Below are positions 7,695 to 16,130 of a stretch of 30,332 nucleotides of DNA, piece by piece (positions within the stretch are counted from its first letter, which is position 1; every line of letters starts with the position of its first letter). A program made the translations under genes and the position numbers. Source of the DNA: K23-9 sp964460665 (lineage in GTDB: Bacteria > Planctomycetota > Planctomycetia > Pirellulales > Pirellulaceae). Location: assembly GCA_964460665.1 (NCBI GenBank), contig CAYWSL010000051.1:1-30332 (forward strand), given 5' to 3'. Under the pieces are notes generated by a model. The model saw nothing but the letters and a program-made list of their open reading frames with translations, ran no database searches and was not told where the DNA came from.

Positions 7695-9341
7695 TTACAT
7701 TGCGGCCAACTGCTGCCAGGCCTCGGTTGATTCGCCAGGGTCCCTTTTTGTTAGGCGACGGAGGGCGAACAAGATTGCTTCTCGATAGGGATTGGATTCT
7801 TGCTGCAGATGTTGGACCAACTGATTTGCTTCTGCTGCTGATACCGTGCGATGCCGGACGAAATAGTCGTGGCGTTGCATTTCAGGCCACTCCCCCGAAT
7901 TCTTGACGGGTTGAGTAAGTGAAAAATCTTGCCGTATATACGTCACGTCGGCGCGGACATAGCTCCCTTTGTTGCTGTGGTAATACTCACGAGGCAATCG
8001 CTCGTTTGGATAAGGAATACGGCCGCGCACCAAGTCGATTTTGTTTGTCGATGGGGCGTGACAAAGCAAACAGTTTCTCATGTGATTCACTTTGACCAAT
8101 TCTCGCACCGCATAGGAACCGTCCGAACGCATCCTCGGCCAGTGCGGATTTCGGTTCCCCAAAAGGTCGATCAGCGGTTCGATCGCACCCTGATCGTCCA
8201 TCAAGACCAACGCTTCGGCAGCATGTTGCGCCGCTGGTACCCACGGATAGTTAAAGGCAGCCAAAATGATGCTTCGAAATTCTGTGGCAGGGCGGTTTTT
8301 GAGGGCCTGGATCGCGACCGTACGATTTTCGGCATCCAAATCGAACACGGCTCTTTTGGCAAGCGCCGCCGAAGAACGTGGTCCGGGAATCCGACTTAGC
8401 ATTTCGACTAAATGCCGACGAACGCGCGGTGTATCGGCCTGCAGGACCTGGTCCAGCCCCGCGACAGCGTGGGTTCCCGTCACTCTCAGCTTTCGAACAT
8501 TCGAGATAACTCTTTGGTCACGTCGGTCGATCAAGTCGTCTTCAACTAGTCGCCGCGCATCGGCAGGATCTCGAGCGCGAAAGATCGCTGACCTTTTGAT
8601 TTCTTCTGTTCCGCGAGACAGAAATTGCGAGATGTGCCCTAAGGCCTGCGCTTGATAAGGACTGATTTTGTAATCCGCATTCATCAACCGTGGTAAGCCA
8701 ACGAGGTCGCTTCGATCTGCGAATAGTCTGTCGTGCTGAAAGTCACGTGGCGAGAGAATGTCATAGTCAACGTCATCTTCGTCGCGATCTTCGTCCAGCG
8801 AGCCAAGTAGTTGTCGCGCGCGATCGTCTGTGCGATAGAGATCCAATTCGGGCGTATAGTCCGCCAACAAGGTTGACAGATGCCACTCCGATTTGTCCTG
8901 TAGGGTGTAATCAAAGAGAAGAAAGTCAGGAGCATCCTTTGCTTGATCCCCAATCGCGTCTTTGGCATCGGATTTCGGTTGGAATTCTGATTCTTGTTGG
9001 AGTTCGAGCGCTTCAATTTTTTCTTTGGCGAGATGCATCTTGCGAAAAGCAATTGCAACGTAGCGGCGATCATCCTTGCTCAATCGTTTGAGTGGGACAC
9101 GGATTTCATCCGAGTTTGATTTCAATAACTCGACATGGCCGTTGCTAAGTCCCAGCAGAATTGCTGACACGTTGAATTGCCCGCTGTCGTCCGACCATTG
9201 CCTACTTTCGTTCTGGTGTCCGTCGGTTTCTGAATGCGACTCAATTTGGCAGTGCGCCACGTTCGCGACAAACATGGCGGCGGAAAACATCAGTGAAAAC
9301 ACGGGCACTGTACAACTGTTTCTGGTCATGCTTCTGTTCAT
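7695..9341 (-). CDS. Exported SHD1-HEAT-repeat protein with a CxxCH heme motif
   Basis: A 548-residue protein with a signal peptide (hydrophobic core about 11-28). An SHD1-like module spans about 47-97 ('RQWSDDSGQFNVSAILLG', then 'VPLKRLSKDDRRYV'), as in many planctomycete surface proteins. An acidic low-complexity region (182-196) follows, then HEAT/PBS-lyase-like helical repeats around 283-400 ('RVRRHLVEMLSRI', 'AAQHAAEALVLMDDQGAIEPLIDLLG'). A c-type heme motif 'CLLCH' sits at 424-428. The layout suggests a periplasmic scaffold with a possible heme, of unknown function. The ATG at 9341 has no Shine-Dalgarno site. The gene lies on the opposite strand to its neighbours and between the two arms of a direct repeat, so it may have arrived or been duplicated as a unit. 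Confidence 0.85.
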   Translation of the reverse strand: MNRSMTRNSCTVPVFSLMFSAAMFVANVAHCQIESHSETDGHQNESRQWSDDSGQFNVSAILLGLSNGHVELLKSNSDEIRVPLKRLSKDDRRYVAIAFRKMHLAKEKIEALELQQESEFQPKSDAKDAIGDQAKDAPDFLLFDYTLQDKSEWHLSTLLADYTPELDLYRTDDRARQLLGSLDEDRDEDDVDYDILSPRDFQHDRLFADRSDLVGLPRLMNADYKISPYQAQALGHISQFLSRGTEEIKRSAIFRARDPADARRLVEDDLIDRRDQRVISNVRKLRVTGTHAVAGLDQVLQADTPRVRRHLVEMLSRIPGPRSSAALAKRAVFDLDAENRTVAIQALKNRPATEFRSIILAAFNYPWVPAAQHAAEALVLMDDQGAIEPLIDLLGNRNPHWPRMRSDGSYAVRELVKVNHMRNCLLCHAPSTNKIDLVRGRIPYPNERLPREYYHSNKGSYVRADVTYIRQDFSLTQPVKNSGEWPEMQRHDYFVRHRTVSAAEANQLVQHLQQESNPYREAILFALRRLTKRDPGESTEAWQQLAAM

Positions 9342-9599
9342 TTAGAGAGAGAGTTCGTCAGTTGCGATGCGAAAGTAATCCCTGCTATGCATCTACCGGG
9401 CCAAAGTCTCTGCATGGTGACACGAACTTGCGTAAGTCCATTGTGCACTGACGTTTAGAGCTTCTTTCTTAGTAGCTCTACGGGGCTAACCAGCTGTTGT
9501 CCGAATGATGTCAATGGAAGTCGATCTGAGACGCTCATCTGGTGCCCAACGTGCTGGGCACGTTGCGAGGATCTCGAATGACTTTGGACTACCGTCGCG
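9342..9599. other. Spacer between the SHD1-HEAT gene and the truncated repeat copy
   Basis: No gene was recognised. It holds a GAGCT/AGCTC inverted repeat at about 9458-9478 and the overlapping hairpins at 9542-9565 described separately. It should contain the promoter of the leftward SHD1-HEAT gene, but no convincing hexamer pair was found. Confidence 0.4.
9542..9565. other. Two overlapping, mutually exclusive hairpins
   Basis: GTGCCCA (9542-9548) pairs with TGGGCAC (9555-9561) over a 6-nt loop. The overlapping CAACGTGC (9547-9554) pairs with GCACGTTG (9558-9565) over a 3-nt loop. Both stems are perfect but cannot form together. They lie 44 bp before the truncated repeat copy. The layout resembles a switchable RNA structure or a degenerate palindromic repeat; role unknown. 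Confidence 0.5.
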
Positions 9600-9818
9600 A
9601 TGAGTGGCGCGATCGATCGGCTGGAAGGCACTAATGACAATTCGCCTGGCGATCTTTACCACCGCGTCGTTGTTCCTGTCTTTGATGCAAACGGCTGCGT
9701 GCAAGACAAACTGCTGGGTGAAGCCTACACCTACCACTACGTCTGCGACCCGATTGAATTCGGATTTCACAGAATCAAACCCAATGCGAGCAACTTCGCG
9801 ACTTGGCCAACCACTTGA
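9600..9818 (+). pseudogene. 5'-truncated copy of the cyclotransferase gene
   Basis: The open frame of 72 codons begins with an ATG created by unrelated upstream sequence and from codon 4 repeats residues 71-139 of the gene at 7081-7500. The catalytic half, with the YGTLKRG loop and Glu56, is missing. Compared with the intact copy it carries V to I, R to C, M to I and N to S changes and one silent change. Amino-acid-changing differences outnumber silent ones, which fits relaxed selection. It cannot be an active enzyme alone. Confidence 0.88.
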
Positions 9819-9841
9819 TTAGGCGGGCGCGTGGCGATCTA
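9610..9841 (+). repeat. Direct repeat, copy B
   Basis: Partner of 7292-7523, same orientation, eight mismatches, no gaps. Together the arms bracket about 2.1 kb that contains the SHD1-HEAT gene. Homologous recombination between them would delete that gene and leave one intact cyclotransferase gene. Confidence 0.95.
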
Positions 9842-10039
9842 CCATAGCTATCCTTCGCCGCCAACACCGCTGTCCTTCTCCATGCGTTTACGGCGAGGAA
9901 GTGGCACAATCCACCATGCATTTGATCGGCAGGATTGACTGATAAACCGCGCGGTCGTTTGCCCACCTTGGTGACTGCTAGCTCGCTAAGATGGAGAATC
10001 CACCCTCAGTTTCTTCTCACGGTCCCAATCGATTTCCCC

Positions 10040-11131
10040 ATGCGTATCCCGTTTTTAGTCGTCATCTGCGTTGCTTCGTTTTCGATCGCAAACGGACAAG
10101 AACACAATCGACTTTCGGTCGAGTTGAGCGTCAGAGAGTCTTTGACTTTGGGAACGACGACGCTTTTCCGCGGAACCGTTACGAATCGCAGTGACAAGAT
10201 TGTCAATTCGATTCGTGTCCAGATGATCGCTGACCCGCAATTACACGCGGTTGCTTACACCTATCAAGGCCGCGACGCTAGCAGTGTTAGCCCGTGCGTT
10301 TGGAATATCCCGTCGTTGGCGCCGGGGAAATCGCAGACATTCGAATCGCAAATGCGTGTCGTTGGGATCACTTCCGATTCGGTCGTCCGATTCACCGCTG
10401 ACTTGGACGACGAAGATCCGGTTTCCAAGACAGCTCACTTTACTGTGAAGCAGGATGGCGATACGAAGCCGGTCGTGCTGGCGCCCAGCGTGATCAAGCT
10501 TTTCGATGGACGTGACCGCAGTGGGTTTCGCAGCAAACGGGGTGGCGCAATTGACTGGCCGGTCGAAGACGGTTCGTTTGTCAGCACCAAGGGCGAAACG
10601 CGTTCAAATCACATTTCATCTGTCACGCATTTCCGTGACGCCGACATTCATGCCGAATTCCTATTGCCAGATTCAGGCACGGGTAACAGCGGGCTCTACA
10701 TTCACGGCCACTACGAACTGCAAATCATCGATTCGTTCGGCAAAACTAACTTAGGCGAAGGCGACGCGGGCGGTATCTACGGGTTCAGCAAGCCGCTGGT
10801 GAACGCTTCTAAACCTAGATTGGAATGGCAAACGTACGATGTCCGCTATCGCGCACCGCGACGCAATCAAGATGGCGAGATCACCGAAAAAGGATCCATC
10901 AGCGCCTGGCTGAACGGAATCAAGGTGCAAGACAACGTTCGATTCGGCGAACCCAAGTCGAAGTACCATCCGTACAAGTACAAGTCGACAGAGTACTTAA
11001 AGGTGATCTGGGAAAAGCAGAAACGAACGTCCGTGGGACCACTCTTTCTGCAAGACCATGACAATGCCGTGCGATTCCGAAACGTCTGGATCCGCCCGTT
11101 GGATAACATGGCCATGAAGTATGAAGAATAA
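10040..11131 (+). CDS. Exported DUF1080 (3-keto-disaccharide hydrolase-like) protein
   Basis: A 363-residue protein with a clear signal peptide (MRIPFLVVICVASFSIANGQ). The N-terminal part (about 22-140) looks like a beta-sandwich of the DUF11/conserved-repeat type ('LFRGTVTNRSDKIVNSIRVQM', 'PSLAPGKSQTF'). The C-terminal part (about 152-360) is a DUF1080 jelly roll: 'KLFDGRD', 'DWPVEDGSFVS', 'HFRDADIHAEFLLP', 'GNSGLYIHGHYELQIIDSFG' and the closing 'RFRNVWIRPL'. Members of this fold are assigned to 3-keto-disaccharide hydrolysis or glycan binding and are abundant in planctomycetes. The ATG at 10040 is chosen because the signal peptide starts there; an upstream in-frame start at 9935 would bury it. 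It appears to be a single-gene unit. Confidence 0.88.
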   Translation: MRIPFLVVICVASFSIANGQEHNRLSVELSVRESLTLGTTTLFRGTVTNRSDKIVNSIRVQMIADPQLHAVAYTYQGRDASSVSPCVWNIPSLAPGKSQTFESQMRVVGITSDSVVRFTADLDDEDPVSKTAHFTVKQDGDTKPVVLAPSVIKLFDGRDRSGFRSKRGGAIDWPVEDGSFVSTKGETRSNHISSVTHFRDADIHAEFLLPDSGTGNSGLYIHGHYELQIIDSFGKTNLGEGDAGGIYGFSKPLVNASKPRLEWQTYDVRYRAPRRNQDGEITEKGSISAWLNGIKVQDNVRFGEPKSKYHPYKYKSTEYLKVIWEKQKRTSVGPLFLQDHDNAVRFRNVWIRPLDNMAMKYEE

Positions 11132-11150
11132 CAAACGCCCAAACCTGGCT

Positions 11151-11227
11151 GCCCTCTCCCCAGAAATTCGGAGTGGATTGGATCCTACTGAAGAGCTTTC
11201 TCGTCCGAATTCACGGGGAGAGGGGGC
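11151..11227. repeat. Long imperfect inverted repeat between convergent genes
   Basis: GCCCTCTCCCC-AGAAATTCGGA (11151-11172) is mirrored by TCCGAATTCACGGGGAGAGGGGGC (11204-11227), giving arms of about 22 bp with a 31-bp centre. It sits between the convergent DUF1080 and WYL genes. It may act as a bidirectional terminator, but the long arms, ordered boundaries and lack of a T tract also fit a dispersed palindromic or MITE-like repeat. Confidence 0.7.
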
Positions 11228-11267
11228 AAGGATTATTTAAGCGCCCATAACTTATCCAAGTTACATT

Positions 11268-12293
11268 TCACACGACACGTTCAGTCGCGTAGCGTGTTGC
11301 CAACTCGCTGACGGCTTCCGCAACCGCTTTGCGAAATTCTGGCGGGCTGATGACTTCGGCATCGTTGCCCAGCGAAAGCACTTTCGGCAACACTTCGCGA
11401 GGATGCGATGCGGGTACCGTCAGAATCGCAGACTCATCATCTTCGGCTTCCAACTTCTGCTCTGGATGCCAAGGGTCTTCGCGGACCCAACCAGCGGCGC
11501 GTTGCCCCAAGCGAATCTTGACATCGGTTGGTGTGTCGCCTGAAAAAATCCCAATACTGCGGCCCAAGTAGGCGGATACGTCAATATTTGGATCCGGCTT
11601 GAAGTATTCGTCCAGCGCTGTTGCGTGTTGAAAGCGATCCAGTTTCCAGTTTCGCAGTCGCTCGCTGACTTCTTCGATCTCTGGAGCGGTTGCGATCACG
11701 TAAATGCTGCTTTGGTAAACCGCCAAGCCGTACGGTTCGATCTTGCGTTTGCTAGCCGGTTTACCGGTTGGTGCGTACTCGATCTCGACCACGCGATGTT
11801 CCAAGATCGCGCGGTTGATCGTCTTCAGCATCCCTTCGTGTTTTTCGTACGTTTTGCTGGGCGTGCCGAACACATGCAGCGTCTTGCGATAATTCGCGTA
11901 GTGATCGAACACACCGTTGGGCACTGATTCCTGAACCTTGTTCCAGAAAGTCTCGATCCCACGCCAATATTGTGTTCCCAGCAGCGGATACAGCAATTCA
12001 CGGCCGATCGAAAGGGCGATCAGCTCGGTAGCCGAGATGCCGATTTCGTGCACGCCGGTATTGTTCGCGCCCAACTTGTAGACCTTGCCACGTTCCACGG
12101 TTTCATTTTGGATATCGAAGCCAGCGGCCTGAAGTGCTTCGACATCACGGCGCACAGTGCGTTCGTGTAGCGTCGTCAAACCCAAATCTTGGATCAGTTC
12201 GTTCTTCAGTTCGTCCAGCGTTCGTCCAAAACGCGAGATTTCCAAAAGCTGCAGCAGCTTGTGTTGTCGAATCAGTTGTTCGTTGCGTGCCAT
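11268..12293 (-). CDS. WYL-domain transcriptional regulator with N-terminal HTH
   Basis: A 341-residue regulator. The N-terminus (about 5-70) is a winged helix-turn-helix of the DeoR/HTH_11 type ('QHKLLQLLEISRFGRTLDELK', 'HERTVRRDVEALQAAGFDI'). The centre carries a WYL domain ('RVVEIEYAPTGKPASKRKIEPYGLAVYQSSIYVIA', about 165-205 onward) and the tail the WCX extension ('VPASHPREVLPKVLSLGNDAEVISP'). WYL proteins sense ligands, often nucleic acids or nucleotides. I chose the ATG at 12293, preceded by AGGGAAG, over a TTG at 12326. It is divergent from the ankyrin gene, with 338 bp between them, and might control itself or that gene. Confidence 0.9.
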   Translation of the reverse strand: MARNEQLIRQHKLLQLLEISRFGRTLDELKNELIQDLGLTTLHERTVRRDVEALQAAGFDIQNETVERGKVYKLGANNTGVHEIGISATELIALSIGRELLYPLLGTQYWRGIETFWNKVQESVPNGVFDHYANYRKTLHVFGTPSKTYEKHEGMLKTINRAILEHRVVEIEYAPTGKPASKRKIEPYGLAVYQSSIYVIATAPEIEEVSERLRNWKLDRFQHATALDEYFKPDPNIDVSAYLGRSIGIFSGDTPTDVKIRLGQRAAGWVREDPWHPEQKLEAEDDESAILTVPASHPREVLPKVLSLGNDAEVISPPEFRKAVAEAVSELATRYATERVV

Positions 12294-12631
12294 CTTCCCT
12301 GCTTTCCCGTACTTTCTTTCGGCCAATGGTCATCGACTATCTTTATCGACCCATTGCTTCCATTGTCGCGAAGTCGCACGCGGATGGGAAGAGTCGATTT
12401 ACCGCGTCGTTGACCGCTCGTGTCAAAACCAAGCAACTTATTCAAGAGACATCCCGCCGTCAGATCAATTGGCGTCGGTTTTACGTGAAAGACCGGACGG
12501 CTCGCTAACAACCCATCTCAGTGAGATAAAAGAGTAAATTACATAGGACGTCAGCTCATGGAACCAGATCGGCCACCAGTATCCTGTTCAGGTTAGACGA
12601 TCAAACCAAACAGATAGCTCCGGAACTCACC
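12294..12631. other. Divergent intergenic region of WYL regulator and ankyrin gene
   Basis: No gene is seen in this 338-bp stretch. It should hold promoters for both directions. The only marked element is the palindrome ATCTCA-G-TGAGAT at 12515-12527. No convincing -35/-10 pair was found for either gene. Confidence 0.45.
12515..12527. promoter_or_regulatory. 13-bp palindrome, possible operator
   Basis: ATCTCA and TGAGAT are perfect 6-bp arms around a single G, 105 bp upstream of the ankyrin start in the region shared with a DNA-binding regulator. Its location makes it a possible WYL-regulator site; no second copy was noticed. Confidence 0.3.
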
Positions 12632-14710
12632 ATGCCGCAAAATGATGAACTGATCGCTGCAACGCTTGCTGGGGACCTGGATAAAGTAAAAGAGATGATC
12701 GAATCGGGCGCCGATCCAAACAGTGTCGATGCCAGCGGCATGGGGACTTTGTTGAACTTCCATCCGAAAGTCACAAAGTACCTGCTGCAGAAGGGAGCCG
12801 ACCCCGACATTCAGCGCAACGAAAACATCTTGCCCGTTCTGATCGGCGTTGCCGGTTTTAATACGGAGTGCGTTCGGCTAATGCTGGACGCAGGTGCGAA
12901 TCCCAACATCAAGAGCGACCACAACGGTGAAACGGCGCTCCATCATGCGGCTTCGGGGGAGGACTTGGAACTCGTTTCACTCTTGCTTGACGCGGACGCG
13001 AATCCGAACGCAAAAACGAAGCCCGGGATGACCACGTATGCGCTTTGGCGTGACGCCAGAGTTCGTGGCGAAACTCCACTTCATCGCGCAGCGGCCTGGG
13101 GCAGCACGGAAGTCATCAAGTTGCTACTGGACAACGGCGCTGATCCGTCGATACGCGATGCCAACAACGACACGCCGCTGAGTTGGGCTAGTTGGCATCA
13201 ACGCGACAAGTCCATCATCGATCAACTTGCCTACGAAAATTCCGGTGTTGGCCCGGACATTCCGCCGGCCAACACCACTGACGCTGGGACAGAATCTGAG
13301 TTTTGGCAAGCGGTCGTTGCCAAAAATGTTGAAAAGGTAACAGCCATATTGGCCGACTACGGAATTGACGTTATCGCGCGGCACTCCGAGCCGGAGCAGA
13401 CGCCGCAACGCAGCTTCAAAGAGATTTTCCAGGCTGTGAAAGAGGGCGACACCGATCGAGTCGTAGCGATGATTGAAGCGGATAGCTTTCTGCTGAATAT
13501 CGCCGACCACAATCAAAGCACGCCGTTGACCCGAGCATTCGCGTACCAGCACCTTGATTTGGCACACTTGCTGATTCAGCGCGGCGCGAACGTTTTCGCG
13601 ATGAACCACTCCGACAAATGGCCGATGCGGACGATCGTGGAGAAGAGTGGACTGTCCGCAGAAGATCGCGCACGCATGCTTGAAGCTGCCATTGCATCGG
13701 GTGCATGCGAGATCGAAGTGTTCCAAGCCGTTTGGCGCGGCGATCATCAACGCGTGAGGGCGATTGTTGCCAATGATCCAACGCAAGCGGTCATTCGTCA
13801 TGCCGATCCCGATGGGGCGAACGGTTTTTACAACGGATTGCCTTACTGTGGGCTGACTCCCTTGCATTATGCCGTCATCGCCGGGGACGCGAAGATGGTT
13901 CAGCTGCTGTTGAAAGCGGGCGCAGAAGTTGATGCAATTCCACATGCGCACGAACAGGATTCACGACACACGCCGATGTATCAGGTGCCGGAAGGCTGCG
14001 GCGACATCGCGCAACTACTAGTCGACCACGGCGCGGATGTGAATCGTTCGACGCTTCTGCTTAGCGAAGGTAGCAAAGCGATGCGCGAAGTCATTATCGC
14101 AGCCGGTGCTGGTGGCAGCCCGCTGATGCGTGCTCTGGTGCTTCGCCAATTCGATGAAGCCGCAAAGATCATCCGCGACGACCCAACCGTGATCAACGAT
14201 CGCCTTCCCAATGCGTCGATCGACACGCCTCTGCACATGGCGGCGAAGGCAGGCAGTACCGAGATCGCGCGGCTGCTGCTTGATCAAGGCATGGACGTCG
14301 ACGCGCTGTCTTCGCGTGGCAAAACGGCATTGGCAATAGCGCCAGAAGTCTATTGTTCGCTAGACATGTTTCAGTTGTTGGTCGAACATGGCGCCGACGT
14401 TCACTTTAACAATGACTTCCCGATGCATGCTTCGGTTTGGCAACACGCCTATGGACATCACAACTACGAATCGGTGATTCGCTACTTGGCCGAAAAAGGC
14501 TCACGCGTCCATGGTCTGTGCCACTGTGCGCAGGGCGGTAACGTTGCGTTGGCAAAGATATTGCTAGAACTCGGCGCGAACGTCAACGAAACGGATCGCC
14601 ATGGACGAACGGCGCTGGACTATTGCACAGGCGTGGCTGGAGAACATCAGCACGAAGACTTTGCCAAGTTGCTAATCGAAAACGGCGGACAACACTCAGC
14701 GGATCTCTAA
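12632..14710 (+). CDS. Large ankyrin-repeat protein
   Basis: A 692-residue protein without signal peptide or membrane segment, so probably cytoplasmic. It is made largely of ankyrin repeats. Good units are near 5-32 ('ELIAATLAGDLDKVKEMIES'), 98-128 ('GETALHHAASGEDLELVSLL'), 146-176 ('GETPLHRAAAWGSTEVIKLL'), 296-324, 407-436 ('GLTPLHYAVIAGDAKMVQLL'), 458-471, 530-559 ('DTPLHMAAKAGSTEIARLLL'), 563-592 and 637-666. Stretches at 200-260 and 330-400 are degenerate. No enzymatic domain is seen, so it is likely a binding scaffold; the partner is unknown. The ATG at 12632 fits the first repeat. It is divergent from a WYL regulator and convergent with der. Confidence 0.92.
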   Translation: MPQNDELIAATLAGDLDKVKEMIESGADPNSVDASGMGTLLNFHPKVTKYLLQKGADPDIQRNENILPVLIGVAGFNTECVRLMLDAGANPNIKSDHNGETALHHAASGEDLELVSLLLDADANPNAKTKPGMTTYALWRDARVRGETPLHRAAAWGSTEVIKLLLDNGADPSIRDANNDTPLSWASWHQRDKSIIDQLAYENSGVGPDIPPANTTDAGTESEFWQAVVAKNVEKVTAILADYGIDVIARHSEPEQTPQRSFKEIFQAVKEGDTDRVVAMIEADSFLLNIADHNQSTPLTRAFAYQHLDLAHLLIQRGANVFAMNHSDKWPMRTIVEKSGLSAEDRARMLEAAIASGACEIEVFQAVWRGDHQRVRAIVANDPTQAVIRHADPDGANGFYNGLPYCGLTPLHYAVIAGDAKMVQLLLKAGAEVDAIPHAHEQDSRHTPMYQVPEGCGDIAQLLVDHGADVNRSTLLLSEGSKAMREVIIAAGAGGSPLMRALVLRQFDEAAKIIRDDPTVINDRLPNASIDTPLHMAAKAGSTEIARLLLDQGMDVDALSSRGKTALAIAPEVYCSLDMFQLLVEHGADVHFNNDFPMHASVWQHAYGHHNYESVIRYLAEKGSRVHGLCHCAQGGNVALAKILLELGANVNETDRHGRTALDYCTGVAGEHQHEDFAKLLIENGGQHSADL

Positions 14711-14715
14711 GCCGT

Positions 14716-14750
14716 TGGCCGCGTGACGTGGCGCGTTCGGCCACATTCTT
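14716..14750 (+). terminator. Possible terminator after the ankyrin gene
   Basis: TGGCCG (14716-14721) and CGGCCA (14738-14743) pair over a 16-nt loop and are followed by CATTCTTCTT. It lies directly after the ankyrin stop in the 49-bp convergent spacer with der. The stem is short and the T tract interrupted. Confidence 0.3.
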
Positions 14751-14759
14751 CTTGCTGCA

Positions 14760-16130
14760 CTAATGCGTCGGATCTACTAGCGTCTCGTCGCCTTGCAGTT
14801 CTGGTGGGCCGGTGTCGTTGCGGGCGCGTTTCTGCAAATACAACTTGATCGGGACTTCGCCGAAGCTTAGGTGATCGCGAAGTACGCCCAGCAAGTACCG
14901 CTTGTAGTCGTTGCCGAACGCTTTCGGTTCGCTGCACATCAGCACGATCGTCGGCGGTTCGCTGGCGACTTGCGTCGCATAATAGATTTTTGGTCGACGA
15001 TTTTGATACAGCGGCGGCTGGTGGGCGTCCACCGCGGCGCGGATCAGGCGGTTTAGCTGGCCGGTTGTGACACGACCGCGGGCTTGGTTGAACAACATCG
15101 TGGCGTGATTCAATAACGCTTTGACGTTCTTGCCGGTCTCGCCGGTGATGAATGCGATCGGCGCGTAGGCGAGCGTTGGGAATTGGCTTCGTAAATACCG
15201 CACCCATCGATCGGTTGGGATCGTGCCGTGCAGTAAGTCCCACTTGTTGACCACGAAGATGACCGGTTTGAAATTTTCGATCACGTAGCCGACCAACTGC
15301 TTGTCGACCTTACTGGTTTTCTCCGCTGCGTCAAAGAACATCAACACGACGTCAGCGCGGCGAATACTACGCTGTGCTCGGTGCATGCCGTAGAACTCTA
15401 AGTCCGTACGCTGGCTTTTTCGCTTTCGCAGTCCAGGCGTGTCGATCGCCATGAAACTCTGGCCATCAATCTCGAACTGCACGTCCACGCTGTCGCGCGT
15501 CGTCCCGGGGACTTCGCTGACGATCATCCGATCGGCTTCGGAAAGCGTATTCACGAAAGTGCTTTTGCCAACGTTCCGGCGGCCGACGATTGTCAGCTTC
15601 ATTTGCGGATCGCTCGCTTCTTCCTCTTCTGGTTCCGGCAACCGGTCGACAATCAAATCCATCAGCTCGTTGCGATTTCGATTCTGGGTCGTGCTGACCG
15701 TGACCAGACGACCGCGGCCCAGCTTGTGGAATTCTTCGGCGTGGATGTCTTGGTGTTCTTGGTCGGCTTTGTTGGCGACCAAAATCACGGGGCGCTCGAT
15801 CCCGCGTAGGCGTTCGGTGACCAGTTCGTCCAACGGCATCAGGCCGGTTTGGATATCGACCACCAGCAAGATCACGTCGGCCGAATTGATCGCGACTTCG
15901 ATCTGATGCCGCACGTCGGCGGTCAAATCATCGGGGTCTTCGATTCCCATTCCCCCCGTGTCGATCAGCTCGAAGAACCGGCCTTCGGATTCGATCATCG
16001 TCGTCATGCGGTCACGCGTCACGCCTTCGAAGTCGTCGACGATGGCCAAGCGGCGGCGGGCAAGCCAATTAAAAAGGCTGCTTTTGCCAACATTAGGCCG
16101 GCCAACAATGGCGACTTGAGGAACGGACAT
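14760..16130 (-). CDS. der: Ribosome-biogenesis GTPase Der (EngA)
   Basis: A 456-residue double-GTPase essential for late 50S subunit assembly. Domain 1 has G1 'GRPNVGKS' (10-17), G3 'DTGG' (57-60) and G4 'NKAD' (120-123). Domain 2 has G1 'GRRNVGKS' (183-190), G3 'DTPG' (230-233) and G4 'NKWD' (295-298). The C-terminal KH-like domain includes 'RPKIYYATQVASEPPTIVLMC' split by the usual loop, and 'IKLYLQKRAR'. Length is normal. An acidic linker (about 166-172) joins the GTPases. The ATG at 16130 gives the standard Der N-terminus. It is transcribed leftward, divergent from the uracil-DNA glycosylase gene. Confidence 0.97.
   Translation of the reverse strand: MSVPQVAIVGRPNVGKSSLFNWLARRRLAIVDDFEGVTRDRMTTMIESEGRFFELIDTGGMGIEDPDDLTADVRHQIEVAINSADVILLVVDIQTGLMPLDELVTERLRGIERPVILVANKADQEHQDIHAEEFHKLGRGRLVTVSTTQNRNRNELMDLIVDRLPEPEEEEASDPQMKLTIVGRRNVGKSTFVNTLSEADRMIVSEVPGTTRDSVDVQFEIDGQSFMAIDTPGLRKRKSQRTDLEFYGMHRAQRSIRRADVVLMFFDAAEKTSKVDKQLVGYVIENFKPVIFVVNKWDLLHGTIPTDRWVRYLRSQFPTLAYAPIAFITGETGKNVKALLNHATMLFNQARGRVTTGQLNRLIRAAVDAHQPPLYQNRRPKIYYATQVASEPPTIVLMCSEPKAFGNDYKRYLLGVLRDHLSFGEVPIKLYLQKRARNDTGPPELQGDETLVDPTH

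Noticed and set aside
7501..9609. Segment between the direct repeats considered as an insertion sequence
   Set aside because: The enclosed gene is not a transposase and no terminal inverted repeats were seen; the long direct arms point to duplication or recombination instead.
13124..13951. 275-codon minus-strand frame inside the ankyrin gene
   Set aside because: It is a shadow of the ankyrin repeats, whose sense translation is unmistakable.
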